Shown here piece after piece: positions 37,411 through 45,697 of a DNA stretch of 64,000 bases. The notes beneath the pieces are model-generated. The model did not search any database. It had not been told where the DNA came from and saw only the letters and a list, made by a program, of their open reading frames with translations. The translations under genes were made by a program, and so were the position numbers. Numbering within the stretch: the stretch's first letter is position 1; the number at the start of each line of letters is the position of its first letter. This DNA comes from Microbacterium invictum (GTDB lineage Bacteria; Actinomycetota; Actinomycetes; Actinomycetales; Microbacteriaceae): assembly GCF_014197265.1 (NCBI RefSeq), contig NZ_JACIFH010000001.1:2108001-2172000 (forward strand), in the 5' to 3' direction.

Positions 37411-37490
37411 GCCCGAGGAAGGCAAATAGCCCGAGGAAGGCGGGATGCCGGTGGGAACTGCCTTCCTCGGGCTGGTCGCCTTCCTCGGGT
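37411..37490. repeat. 80-base double inverted repeat element, copy 2
   Basis: Two direct arms GCCCGAGGAAGGC (37411-37423, 37429-37441) face two complementary arms GCCTTCCTCGGGC and GCCTTCCTCGGGT (37460-37472, 37478-37490). Spacers are 5, 18 and 5 bases, so the geometry is 13-5-13-18-13-5-13, exactly as in the copy at 25544. The centre GGGATGCCGGTGGGAACT resembles the centre of copy 1. The element lies between the converging mmsA and Lrp-type genes. The upstream part of this gap (37310-37405) is G-rich simple sequence. Confidence 0.92.
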
Positions 37491-37544
37491 GACGAGGTGA
37501 TGGCATCGAGTTGTCATGGCGGTCGCGTCGCGGCGCTCGCCTAC

Positions 37545-37991
37545 TCAGGCGGGGATGATCGGGCGGGCCTCGTAGAAGGTCTGCAGCACGACCGTCGTGC
37601 GCGTGTTCACCGAGGCCGCGAGCCGGATGTCGCGGATCAGCTCTTCCAGCGCTCGCGGGGTCGCGACCCGCACGAACAGGATGTAGCTGGCGTCGCCGGC
37701 GATCGAATGGCACGCCTCGATCGCGTCGAGGTGCGCGAGCGCCTCGGGGGCGGTGTCGGGCTGCGCCGGGTCGAGCGGCGTGATCTCGATGAAGGCCGAC
37801 AGCGGCCGGCCGATCGCCTCGGGGTCGACGACGGCGCGGTATCCGCTGATCACTCCGCGGGCTTCGAGCCGCTTCAACCGTGACTGCGTCGCCGACACCG
37901 ACAGCCCCACCGCCTCGGCGAGGTGCGCGAGCGTGGCCCGCCCGTCACGGGTGAGCTCGGTGATGATCCGTCGGTCGACAGCGTCTTCCAT
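37545..37991 (-). CDS. Lrp/AsnC-family transcriptional regulator
   Basis: This 148-residue regulator has an N-terminal helix-turn-helix (DRRIITELTRDGRATLAHLAEAVGLSVSATQSRLKRLEARGVI). It is followed by the RAM effector domain (GRPLSAFIEI, ACHSIAGDASYILFVRVATPRALEELI). The ATG at 37991 is within MEDAVDRR; longer frames upstream are not conserved. It is divergent from the DUF6421 gene, with an AT-rich palindromic stretch between, and likely controls that unit in response to an amino acid. Confidence 0.95.
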   Translation of the reverse strand: MEDAVDRRIITELTRDGRATLAHLAEAVGLSVSATQSRLKRLEARGVISGYRAVVDPEAIGRPLSAFIEITPLDPAQPDTAPEALAHLDAIEACHSIAGDASYILFVRVATPRALEELIRDIRLAASVNTRTTVVLQTFYEARPIIPA

Positions 37992-38040
37992 GAATGGAAT
38001 AATACCTGTAAGCACCGGCATCCACCGGAATATTTCCGAG
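37992..38040. promoter_or_regulatory. Candidate Lrp operator between divergent genes
   Basis: This is the most AT-rich stretch of the area. It holds GGAATAATACC and the near palindrome CCGGAATATTTCCG (38025-38038). Lrp/AsnC proteins favour AT-rich dyads of this kind and usually bind beside their own gene. The site lies 35-80 bases from both divergent starts. Confidence 0.5.
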
Positions 38041-38073
38041 GCGCACCCGCGCGACCCCCGAACGGAGGTTCCC

Positions 38074-39483
38074 ATGTCCCACACCCTGACCCGCTCCGCG
38101 CAGGCCATCGTCGGCGAGCCCGAGGTCGTCGAGGACATCGTGGCCCACCCCGCCTGGCTGTCGCTCAAGGCTGCCGCGACCGCCCTGCAAGGACTGCAGG
38201 CGCAGGACGGTTCGGTCCCGGAGGCCGGCGACCACGCCTCCGCACACGCCCACGTCGAGCAGATCGTGGCGGCGATCGAGCAGCTGGCTCCCCTGTTCCC
38301 TCACGACGCGGAGTACCTCGCGGCATCCATCGCCGACTTCGATCGCTGGGCGGGCACCGCGTTCGGCGTGCCCGACTTCCTCGATTCACTCGTGGCCTTC
38401 CAGCCGCAGCTGCAGCGCGTCGATGGGCTGCGGCATCTGGTCGTCTTCCCGATGTACACGCAGAACGGGTCGCGCGACCGGCACGTGGAGGCGCTGCTCG
38501 TGGAAGTCATCTGGCCCGAGTTCATCGCCCAGCTCGAGCTCGAGTACACCAACCGGCTGTTCGTGTCGCTGCGGCTGATGGACTTCACGCCCGGGTACGA
38601 CACGAACTCGGCGGTGCTGTTTCCCGAGACGGTCGCGATGCGCGAGATCCCGACGTTCACGTGGGGCGCGATCTTCCAGGACCGTGAGGCGGCGCGGTAC
38701 CGGCGGGTGGTGCGCGCGGCAGCCGAGATCACCAAGCTCGATCTCCCGGCGCCCGCCGCGCGTCTTCTCGACGACCAGGCGCTCGCCGAGAAGACGTTCG
38801 TGATGTGGGACATGATCCACGACCGTTCGCACATGCGCGGTGATCTGCCGTTCGATCCGTTCATGATCAAGCAGCGGATGCCGTACTTCCTGTACTCGCT
38901 CGAAGAACTGCGCTGCGACCTGACCGCGTTCCGCGAGTGCGTGGCGATCGCCGCGCGGGCGGAAGCGCGCCCCGGCGATCTCGACGTCGTCCAAGCCGAG
39001 ATGCTCGAACACGCGCAGCTCGTCCAGTACGCCGTGATCTTCGACCGGATCTTCCGCTTCGCGATCACGGGTTCGCGGGTGCGCAATTACGACGGGCTCG
39101 GCGGCCAGCTGCTGTTCGCGTGGTTGCACCAGCGGGGCGTGCTGCACTGGACCGACACCGCGCTCGCCCTCGACTGGGACGAGGTGCCCGCCGCCGTGAT
39201 CGCGCTCAGCGATGCGATCGACCGCCTGTACTGGGAGTCCATCGACCGGCCCAAGACCGCGCACTGGCTCGCCGCATACGATCTGGTGCGCGGGGTGCTC
39301 ACGCCGAATCCGGCGTCGCAGTGGGCGCGGGGGCTGCCCGATGAGGTGCTCGCCGGGCCGCCGAAGGGCTATACCGATGCCGTGCTCGACGACGAATTCC
39401 CGCTGTCGATGTTCTACGAGGCGCTGGAGAAGAAGATGCGCGACGTGATCGCCTCGACCTCGGGAATCACCGGCCGTGACTGA
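38074..39483 (+). CDS. DUF6421-family protein of unknown function
   Basis: This 469-residue protein starts at the ATG at 38074 behind GGAGG. I recognise the motif LRHLVVFPMYTQNGSRDRHVEALLVEVIWPEFI and the histidine-rich segment FVMWDMIHDRSHMRGDLPFDPFMIKQRMPYF as belonging to a conserved actinobacterial family I know as DUF6421. There is no signal peptide or membrane span. His and Asp in HDRSHMRGD could bind metal, but that is inference. Its last bases overlap the GTG of an SDR gene, so they act together. The divergent Lrp regulator suggests a link to amino-acid metabolism. Confidence 0.75.
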   Translation: MSHTLTRSAQAIVGEPEVVEDIVAHPAWLSLKAAATALQGLQAQDGSVPEAGDHASAHAHVEQIVAAIEQLAPLFPHDAEYLAASIADFDRWAGTAFGVPDFLDSLVAFQPQLQRVDGLRHLVVFPMYTQNGSRDRHVEALLVEVIWPEFIAQLELEYTNRLFVSLRLMDFTPGYDTNSAVLFPETVAMREIPTFTWGAIFQDREAARYRRVVRAAAEITKLDLPAPAARLLDDQALAEKTFVMWDMIHDRSHMRGDLPFDPFMIKQRMPYFLYSLEELRCDLTAFRECVAIAARAEARPGDLDVVQAEMLEHAQLVQYAVIFDRIFRFAITGSRVRNYDGLGGQLLFAWLHQRGVLHWTDTALALDWDEVPAAVIALSDAIDRLYWESIDRPKTAHWLAAYDLVRGVLTPNPASQWARGLPDEVLAGPPKGYTDAVLDDEFPLSMFYEALEKKMRDVIASTSGITGRD

Positions 39484-40177
39484 CATCGGCAGGGCGGAGC
39501 GCGGTGGCGCTGCAGGCCCGCGCGATGTCGCCGGGCGCACGGTGCTGATCGCGGGGGCGACGAGCGCCAGCGGTGCGGCGGCTGTGCGCGTGCTGCTGGA
39601 TGCCGGGGCTGAGCCGATCGCCGTGGGGCGGGATGCCGGGAAGCTCGCGCCCCTGGCAACGCTCGGTGCCAGGGTCGAGGCCTGCGACCTGGCCTCGGCG
39701 GCCGAAATCGGCGCGCTCGCGGCACGGCTGCGCGCGGACGACGTCCGCGTCGACGGCGTCCTGCATCTGGTCGGCGGTTGGCGCGGAGGGGGCGGCCTGG
39801 CCGGGCAGACCGACACGGACTACCGATTCCTCGAGACCGGGCTGACCGCACTGCGGCACGTGACGCGGGCATTCGACGCCGACCTGCGGGCCGCTGCTTC
39901 GGCGCGGCTCGCGATCGTGTCGTCGACCGCTGTCGCGCGGCCGCTCGCCGGCGGAGCGAACTACGCGACCGTGAAGGCGGCCGAAGAAGCTTGGGCGCGC
40001 GCGGTTGCGCAGGGCTTCGCGAAGGCGGCCCGGGATGCCGGTGACCCGCTGCGCGCGGCATCGGTCATCTTCCGGGTGAAGGCGCTCGCAGGGCTCGAGG
40101 ACCGCCTCGCCGAGGCGTATGCGGGCCTCTGGGAGCGCGATGCCGCCGAGATCAACGACACCGTGGTGGAACTCTGA
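39476..40177 (+). CDS. Short-chain dehydrogenase coupled to the DUF6421 gene
   Basis: This 233-residue protein has a Rossmann opening VLIAGATSASGAAAVRVLLDAGA and the SDR catalytic residues: Ser in LAIVSSTAV and Tyr-Lys in ANYATVKAAEEAW. The glycine loop is slightly atypical (GATSASG), so cofactor preference is unclear. The GTG start lies inside the DUF6421 coding end (eight-base overlap), showing translational coupling. Its substrate is unknown and could be a product of the DUF6421 protein. Confidence 0.82.
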   Translation: MTDIGRAERGGAAGPRDVAGRTVLIAGATSASGAAAVRVLLDAGAEPIAVGRDAGKLAPLATLGARVEACDLASAAEIGALAARLRADDVRVDGVLHLVGGWRGGGGLAGQTDTDYRFLETGLTALRHVTRAFDADLRAAASARLAIVSSTAVARPLAGGANYATVKAAEEAWARAVAQGFAKAARDAGDPLRAASVIFRVKALAGLEDRLAEAYAGLWERDAAEINDTVVEL

Positions 40178-40279
40178 TCTGCGCAGGCTCCTCTTGACCG
40201 GCCGCTCCAGACCGGTTCTCCACACTCTTCTGCCCGCTGAACCATTCGCGGGGTCCGCTGGACCGTGCGGGCCCGCCGG

Positions 40280-41716
40280 TCACCGCGGCTCGGCGCCGTC
40301 GCGCAGAGCCTCAGCCGGCGATGCCGGCGCGGCCCCCGACGCGGCCGGCACTGACTCGGTCTCGCCGGCGTACTGGGCCGACAGCGTGCGGTAGGCGCGC
40401 GTCGTGAACGCGAGCAGGCCGAAGACGACCATGATCAGCCCGGCGAACAGGAACACCAGGGCGATGCCGCGGGCGTCGCCCTCGCCGAGCAGCCATCCCC
40501 AGGTCGCCGCTCCGGCATCCGTCTTCATGAACGGGATGATCCAGAACTCCGCGATCGGAGCGATCATGAACGCGGTGATGGGCGCGGCCGACACCTCCAT
40601 CGCGGTCGCGGCGCCGAACACGCGTCCCTGCTTCGCGAACGGCACGACCTTCTGGATGACCGTCTGCTCGGCCGCCTCGATCGCGGGCACCAGGAGCATG
40701 TACAGCCAGATCCCGACGAGGTAGAGCCACCACCACTCGCGGATCGTGAAGACGGCGCCGAGCAGCCCCATGACGATCACGGCGAGCAGCAGCGTGCGGA
40801 TCGGATTGCGGCCCAGCCCCTTCGCCGCGATGAGCGCGCCGCCGACGATGAAGCCCGTGGAGGAGATCGCGAGGACCACGCCCCACACCTCGACGTCGAA
40901 CAGGGTCAGGCCGTACGGATCCATGAGCGCCATGTAGACGCCGCCGATGAGGTTGTTGAACGTGGAGAACACGATCAGCGCGAACAGTCCCGGCACCGCG
41001 CGGATCGCCTGCACCGCACCGTGGAAGTCGATCGCCTTGGCGGTGCTGTCGCGCACCGGCTGCTCCTCGGGGACGCGGAGCGTCAACAGGTGCACGAGCG
41101 GCAGCGCGGTGAGGGCGATCGCGATGACGAGGGTCCACCCCATCCCGGCCAGGCCGATCGCGAGACCCGACAGGACGCTGGTCACGATGAACGCCAGCCC
41201 CTGCACGGTGCCGACCAGACCGTTCGCGTTGGCGTGCCGCTCCACCGGCACGAGCAGGGTGACGGTGGTCGACAGCGCGATGTTGCGCAGGTTCTCGACG
41301 ACCGCGCCGGCGAGGATGACGGCAGCGAACAGCCAGAACCACGGCCGGCCGAGATCGAGCAGCGCCGACTCGGGCTGCGACAGATACAGGGCACCGGCGG
41401 CAAGGAAGGCGACCAGCGTGATCGCGGCCGAGACGACCATGACGGTCTTCTTGCGGTAGCGGTCGACGACGGTGCCGAACACCATGCCGAACACCGCCAG
41501 CAGCAGCATGTACGCGCCGCCGATGATGCCGGTGGCCAGCACCGACTGCGTCTCGATGTAGACCCAGAACGTCAATGCGAACCAGAGGAAGCTCGTCGTG
41601 ATGTTCGCGACGGCGGTGTTGACCAGGACATGCAGGAAGGTGCGCTCGCCGCCGGGTGGGGCGAGGGCGGTGACCGGCGCCGGCTCGGCGTCGCGGGGAT
41701 CGCGCGGATCGGCCAT
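40280..41716 (-). CDS. Major facilitator superfamily transporter
   Basis: This 478-residue membrane protein has about twelve predicted helices. The loop motif GTVVDRYRKKTVMVVSAAI after helix 2 is the standard MFS signature. The general shape (NLRNIALSTTVTLLVPVERHANANGL; FAKQGRVFGAATAMEVSAAPI) resembles EntS or macrolide-efflux type exporters. The ATG at 41716 is preferred to an upstream start at 41809, which would add 31 residues of low-complexity sequence. Substrate is unknown. It is divergent from threonine aldolase and convergent with the SDR gene. Confidence 0.88.
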   Translation of the reverse strand: MADPRDPRDAEPAPVTALAPPGGERTFLHVLVNTAVANITTSFLWFALTFWVYIETQSVLATGIIGGAYMLLLAVFGMVFGTVVDRYRKKTVMVVSAAITLVAFLAAGALYLSQPESALLDLGRPWFWLFAAVILAGAVVENLRNIALSTTVTLLVPVERHANANGLVGTVQGLAFIVTSVLSGLAIGLAGMGWTLVIAIALTALPLVHLLTLRVPEEQPVRDSTAKAIDFHGAVQAIRAVPGLFALIVFSTFNNLIGGVYMALMDPYGLTLFDVEVWGVVLAISSTGFIVGGALIAAKGLGRNPIRTLLLAVIVMGLLGAVFTIREWWWLYLVGIWLYMLLVPAIEAAEQTVIQKVVPFAKQGRVFGAATAMEVSAAPITAFMIAPIAEFWIIPFMKTDAGAATWGWLLGEGDARGIALVFLFAGLIMVVFGLLAFTTRAYRTLSAQYAGETESVPAASGAAPASPAEALRDGAEPR

Positions 41717-41799
41717 GGGGCGACGATAGCCCCCGCCCCCGACATGCGGAACCCGGTCCGTCGCCGGCGCCGCGTCACCCGGGTGGGAGGATGGATGCC

Positions 41800-42870
41800 G
41801 TGACTCCACTCCACGACACCGATGTCCGCGGCTTCGCGTCCGACAACTACTCCGGCGTGCACCCCGAGGTGCTCGCCGCGATCGCCGCAGCCAACGACGG
41901 CCACCAGGTCGCCTACGGCGAGGACGCGTACACCGAGCGCCTGCAGCAGGTGTTCGCCCACCACTTCGGCGAGGGCGTCGAGGCGTTCCCGGTGTTCAAC
42001 GGCACCGGCGCGAACGTGACCGGACTCCAGTCGATGCTCCCCCGCTGGGGCGCCGTCATCGCGGCATCCACCGCTCACATCAACGTCGACGAAGGCGGGG
42101 CGCCCGAGCGGGTCGCGGGCATCAAGATCCTGAACGTGCCCACCGACGACGGCAAGCTGACCCCCGACCTCATCGACCGTGAGGCGTGGGGCTGGGGCGA
42201 CGAGCACCGCGCGCAGCCGCTGGTCGTCTCGATCACCCAGTCCACCGAGCTGGGCACCCTGTACACACCCGACGAGATCCGCGCGATCGCCGACCACATC
42301 CGGCCGCTGGGCATGCGCCTGCACATGGATGGCGCGCGCATCGCCAATGCCGCCGCGGCGCTCGACCTGCCGCTGCGCGCGTTCACCCGCGACGCCGGCG
42401 TCGACGTGCTGAGCTTCGGTGGGACCAAGAACGGGGCTCTGGGCGCCGAGGCGATCGTGGTGCTGGACCCCGCGGCATCCGAGGGCCTGCGGTTCTTGCG
42501 CAAGCTCAACATGCAGCTGTCGAGCAAGATGCGGTTCGTGTCGGCGCAGCTGATCGCGCTGCTCGACGACGACCTGTACCTGCGCAACGCGCGGCACGCG
42601 AACGCGATGGCGCAGCGGCTGCGCGGCGCGGTCGAGGCCGGAGTGGCGGACGGCTCGATCCGCGGCGTCGGGTTCTCGCAGTCGACGCAGTCCAACGGCG
42701 TGTTCGCGACACTGCCCGCCGGCGTGGCCGATGAGCTGCGCGCGGCCTTCCGCTTCTACGACTGGGATGCCGCTCGCGGCGAGGTCCGCTGGATGTGCTC
42801 GTTCGACACGACCGAGGCCGACGTCGACGCGTTCGTCGCCGAGCTCGCGCGGCTGACCTCCGCGGGCTGA
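41800..42870 (+). CDS. ltaE: Low-specificity L-threonine aldolase
   Basis: This PLP enzyme of about 356 residues splits threonine or allo-threonine to glycine and acetaldehyde. Family features are FASDNYSGVHPEVLAAI, GTGANVTGLQSM, HMDGARIANAAAAL and the cofactor Lys in SFGGTKNGALGAEAIV (about 209). GGGAGG at 41785-41790 abuts an ATG at 41791 but is ideally spaced for the GTG at 41800, which I prefer. The stop at 42870 runs straight into a 13-base repeat array. Confidence 0.92.
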   Translation: MTPLHDTDVRGFASDNYSGVHPEVLAAIAAANDGHQVAYGEDAYTERLQQVFAHHFGEGVEAFPVFNGTGANVTGLQSMLPRWGAVIAASTAHINVDEGGAPERVAGIKILNVPTDDGKLTPDLIDREAWGWGDEHRAQPLVVSITQSTELGTLYTPDEIRAIADHIRPLGMRLHMDGARIANAAAALDLPLRAFTRDAGVDVLSFGGTKNGALGAEAIVVLDPAASEGLRFLRKLNMQLSSKMRFVSAQLIALLDDDLYLRNARHANAMAQRLRGAVEAGVADGSIRGVGFSQSTQSNGVFATLPAGVADELRAAFRFYDWDAARGEVRWMCSFDTTEADVDAFVAELARLTSAG

Positions 42871-42881
42871 CCTCCTCGGGG

Positions 42882-42959
42882 TGAGTCCTCGGGGTGAGTC
42901 CTCGGGCTGAGTCCTCGGGCTGAGTCCTCGGGGTGAGTCCTCGCGCTGAGTCCTCGGGC
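42882..42959. repeat. 13-base tandem array upstream of an SDR gene
   Basis: Six consecutive units of TGAGTCCTCGGGC or close variants (third-last base G or C) start at 42882, 42895, 42908, 42921, 42934 and 42947. A degenerate seventh precedes them. The array fills most of the gap between threonine aldolase and the promoter region of the SDR gene at 43052. After it comes the AT-rich CTTTATTCATCGGAATATAG. It might hold factor-binding sites or be simple slippage. Confidence 0.92.
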
Positions 42960-43051
42960 GCTTTATTCATCGGAATATAGGCGTCGCAGTCCGTGCTGTA
43001 CCGTATGTGCGTCGAAACGCTCGGCGCAGCAGACGGAGAGAGGTGGGAACC

Positions 43052-43789
43052 ATGGCACGATTCGACGGACGCGTCGCGCTGATCACCGGCGGTGCAAGCG
43101 GAATCGGCAAGGCGACGGCGAAGCGCATCGCTGCAGAGGGCGGCACTGTCGTCATCGCAGACCTTCAGGAAGAGGCCGGTGCGGCGGTGGTCGCCGATAT
43201 CGTGACGGACGGCGGCCGGGCCGGGTTCGTCCGCCTCGACGTGACCAGCGAGTCGGGCTGGGCCGAGGCTGTCGACGCGACGGTCTCGAAGTACGGGCGC
43301 CTCGACATCCTCGTGAACAACGCCGGCATCGGCGACAACGAGCCGATCGAAGTCACCACGACCGACACGTGGAACAAGGTCGTCGCGGTCACGCAGACGA
43401 GCGTGTTCCTGGGCATGAAGGCCGCCGCCGAGGCGCTGAAGGCCAGCGGCAACGGCGCCGTGGTCAACATCAGCTCGATGTACGGCATCGTGGGCTCGGG
43501 CGTGAGCCCGGCCTATCACGCGGCCAAGGGCGCCGTGCGGCTGCTCACCAAGACGACCGCGCTCGGCTGGGCCAAGGAGGGCGTGCGCGTCAACTCGGTG
43601 CACCCGGGCTTCATCGACACGCCGATCCTGGGCGACACCGACCGTGACATGCTCATCGCCGGTACGCCGATGGGTCGTCTCGGCAAGCCCGAGGAGATGG
43701 CCGCGCTGATCGCATTCGTCGCGAGCGACGACGCGAGCTTCGCGACCGGCGCGGAGTTCGTCGCCGACGGCGGCGTCACCGCGGGCTGA
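43052..43789 (+). CDS. Classical short-chain dehydrogenase/reductase
   Basis: This 245-residue NAD(P)-dependent enzyme has TGGASGIGKATAKRIA (cofactor loop), ADLQEE (acidic residue favouring NAD), NNAGIGDN, the catalytic Ser in NISSMYGIV and Tyr-x-x-x-Lys in YHAAKGAV. It also has HPGFIDTPI and the C-terminal GAEFVADGGVTAG. It resembles hydroxysteroid- or glucose-dehydrogenase-like SDRs; the real substrate is not readable. The ATG follows GAGAGGTGGG. It is alone, with the 13-base array upstream and a long hairpin plus repeats downstream. Confidence 0.93.
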   Translation: MARFDGRVALITGGASGIGKATAKRIAAEGGTVVIADLQEEAGAAVVADIVTDGGRAGFVRLDVTSESGWAEAVDATVSKYGRLDILVNNAGIGDNEPIEVTTTDTWNKVVAVTQTSVFLGMKAAAEALKASGNGAVVNISSMYGIVGSGVSPAYHAAKGAVRLLTKTTALGWAKEGVRVNSVHPGFIDTPILGDTDRDMLIAGTPMGRLGKPEEMAALIAFVASDDASFATGAEFVADGGVTAG

Positions 43790-43868
43790 GTCCCTCGTCG
43801 AAGCGCCGGGTGCCCGTGCCGGCGCCTCGTCGTGTGTGAGGGCCCGCCAGTGCTCATGCGGCCCCAAG

Positions 43869-43937
43869 TGCGCAGTTTCGCGCCATCTTCGTAGTCATCG
43901 GGCCGATCCGATGCGAAGTTGGCGCGAAACTGCGCAG
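43869..43937. terminator. Long palindromic hairpin after the SDR gene
   Basis: GTGCGCAGTTTCGCGCCATC (from 43869) pairs with the complement of GGCGCGAAACTGCGCAG (ending 43937). The arms are about 24 bases with few mismatches, and the loop contains ATCGGGCCGAT, itself a palindrome. It lies 80 bases past the SDR stop, before the converging DivIVA-like gene. It can end transcription from both sides, but it is longer than ordinary terminators and may be a dispersed palindromic element. Confidence 0.75.
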
Positions 43938-43940
43938 TTC

Positions 43941-44111
43941 GCGAGGGTGGATGCCGGGCGGCGGTGCCTCGCGAGGGTGGATGCCGGGCCTCGGCGCCGT
44001 TTGCGAGGGTAACCGCCGGGCGGCGGTTCGCGAGGGTAAACGCCGGGCGGCGGTTCGCGAGGGTAAACGCCGGGCGGCGGTGCCTCGCGAGGGTGCCGGG
44101 CGGCGGCGCCG
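43941..44111. repeat. 27-32-base tandem array between SDR and DivIVA-like genes
   Basis: Six units start with GCGAGGGT at 43941, 43971, 44003, 44030, 44057 and 44087, each followed by GGATGCCGGGCGGCGG or AAACGCCGGGCGGCGG. Two adjacent units (44003, 44030) differ by one base. Together with the preceding hairpin it fills the 330-base gap 43790-44119, in which I see no gene. Confidence 0.9.
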
Positions 44112-44119
44112 TGGCGCGT

Positions 44120-45532
44120 TCAGACGGTCGCGGGCGCGGCCTCGCCGTGCGCGGCAGCATCGTCCTCGGCCTGGGCGGACTCGTCCTGGGCGGACTCGTC
44201 CGGCTCGTCCTGCTCGCGCTGTGCAGCGACATCATCGGACGACTCGGCCTCGACGGCGCGCTCGGCTGCGGCGGCATCGGCACGCTCGGCCGACACGGCA
44301 TCCGCGACCTCGACGTCGAAGGTCTTCGCGTCGACATCCAGGTCGTCTGCCGGGGCGCCGTCGGCCAGCCGTGCCGCATCGCCGCGCATGAGTTCGGTGA
44401 CCTCGGCCATGAAGCTCGTGAGCTGGTGCTGCTGCCAGCGCAGCTGGCGGGTGCGGTCCTCGGCGTCACGGAGGACGGACTGCGAGTGGTTCGTGACCGT
44501 GTCGATGATCTTCTGCGCCTTCACCCGCGCACGCTCGAGGGTCTCGCGGGAGCGGGCCGCGGCATCCGCCTCGATCTGCTGCGCCTGCGCGCGCATGAGC
44601 CGGTCGAAATCGTCCGCTTTGGCCGACACGCGCTGCGCGTGCTCGAGCGACGCGGCCACCTGGTCGTTGGCGTCCTGGGTGATGCGCTCGGCGTGCGCGA
44701 CGGCCTGGTTGTGCAGCACCAGGAACTCCTGCTGCGCGTCGTCCTGCCGGCGGGTGAGCGACTCCTCGAACTCGAGGGCGCGTACGCGCAGCTGACGCAC
44801 GGCCTCCTCCGCCTCGCCGCGGGTGTGCTCGCTTTCGCGCGTGGTCATCGCGCGCAGGGCGGCGGCGCCCTTCTCAGCCTCGGTGCGGATCGCGGCCGCC
44901 TCCTGCTCGGCCTGCTGTACCTTCTCGGCCGCGTGCGTCTTCTCGCGCTCGAGCTGCGCCTCGTGCGCGGTGATCTCGGTGTCGATGCGCAGCCGCGCCT
45001 GCTGGGCGTCGTGCTCGGCGCGGGCGATGATCGCATCCGCGTCGGCCTGCGCCTCGGCGCGGCGGCTCTGGATCTCTTCGTGCGCGGCGGCGAGCAGCCG
45101 GTCGGCCTGGATGCTCGCGTTCTTGATCAGCACGCTGGCCTGCTCTTCGGCGACGTGGAGCACCTCTTCGAAGCGCTGACGGTTCACCGACTCGCCGCCG
45201 GCGCCCAGCAACTCGTCGCTCAGCGTCTGCACGCGATCCTCGGCAGTGGCCGCCTGCGCGGTCAGCAGCGCGACCTGGTCCTCGAGGTCGGTGACCTTCT
45301 TCGCGCTCGCCTTGGCGTCGGCGGTGACACGGTGGTGCCTGTCCTTGAGCTGGGCGACCTCGTCCGCCAGCGACTTCTGCCGGGACTTCAGCTGCGCGAC
45401 AGCGGCATCCACCTCTTCCTTGTCGTACCCGCGGAACGCGGTGGCGAACGACGTGCCCGGGGCGGCAGGCGCTGCGCTGATCAACTGGTCGAAGGGCGAG
45501 GGATCACCGGTGGGCTGGTGCTGATCGGACAC
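44120..45532 (-). CDS. DivIVA-like coiled-coil protein
   Basis: This 470-residue protein has the DivIVA-type N-terminal motif FATAFRGYDKEEVDAAVAQLK at about 29-49. About 330 residues of almost continuous coiled coil follow (heptads rich in Ala, Glu, Gln, Arg). It ends in an acidic Ala/Glu/Asp/Ser tail of about 90 residues. DivIVA-like (Wag31-related) proteins sit at curved membranes and organise polar growth or septation in actinobacteria. It is longer than true Wag31, so it is a paralogue. The GTG at 45532 follows GCGGAGAGA. Its neighbours do not form an obvious operon with it. Confidence 0.82.
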   Translation of the reverse strand: MSDQHQPTGDPSPFDQLISAAPAAPGTSFATAFRGYDKEEVDAAVAQLKSRQKSLADEVAQLKDRHHRVTADAKASAKKVTDLEDQVALLTAQAATAEDRVQTLSDELLGAGGESVNRQRFEEVLHVAEEQASVLIKNASIQADRLLAAAHEEIQSRRAEAQADADAIIARAEHDAQQARLRIDTEITAHEAQLEREKTHAAEKVQQAEQEAAAIRTEAEKGAAALRAMTTRESEHTRGEAEEAVRQLRVRALEFEESLTRRQDDAQQEFLVLHNQAVAHAERITQDANDQVAASLEHAQRVSAKADDFDRLMRAQAQQIEADAAARSRETLERARVKAQKIIDTVTNHSQSVLRDAEDRTRQLRWQQHQLTSFMAEVTELMRGDAARLADGAPADDLDVDAKTFDVEVADAVSAERADAAAAERAVEAESSDDVAAQREQDEPDESAQDESAQAEDDAAAHGEAAPATV

Positions 45533-45697
45533 GCGTCTCTCCGCTTCGTCGCATGGTCGCAGGGCGGTTCAGCACGAGAGGAGCCTGGCCGTCGCCGGAG
45601 CGACCGAAGGATGCCGGCAAGGGAACGGCCGGCAACACGAGCGTACCGGGTGCAACGGTGCCGAACTACCCGGAATGCTGGGAGAACCGCGGCAGAA

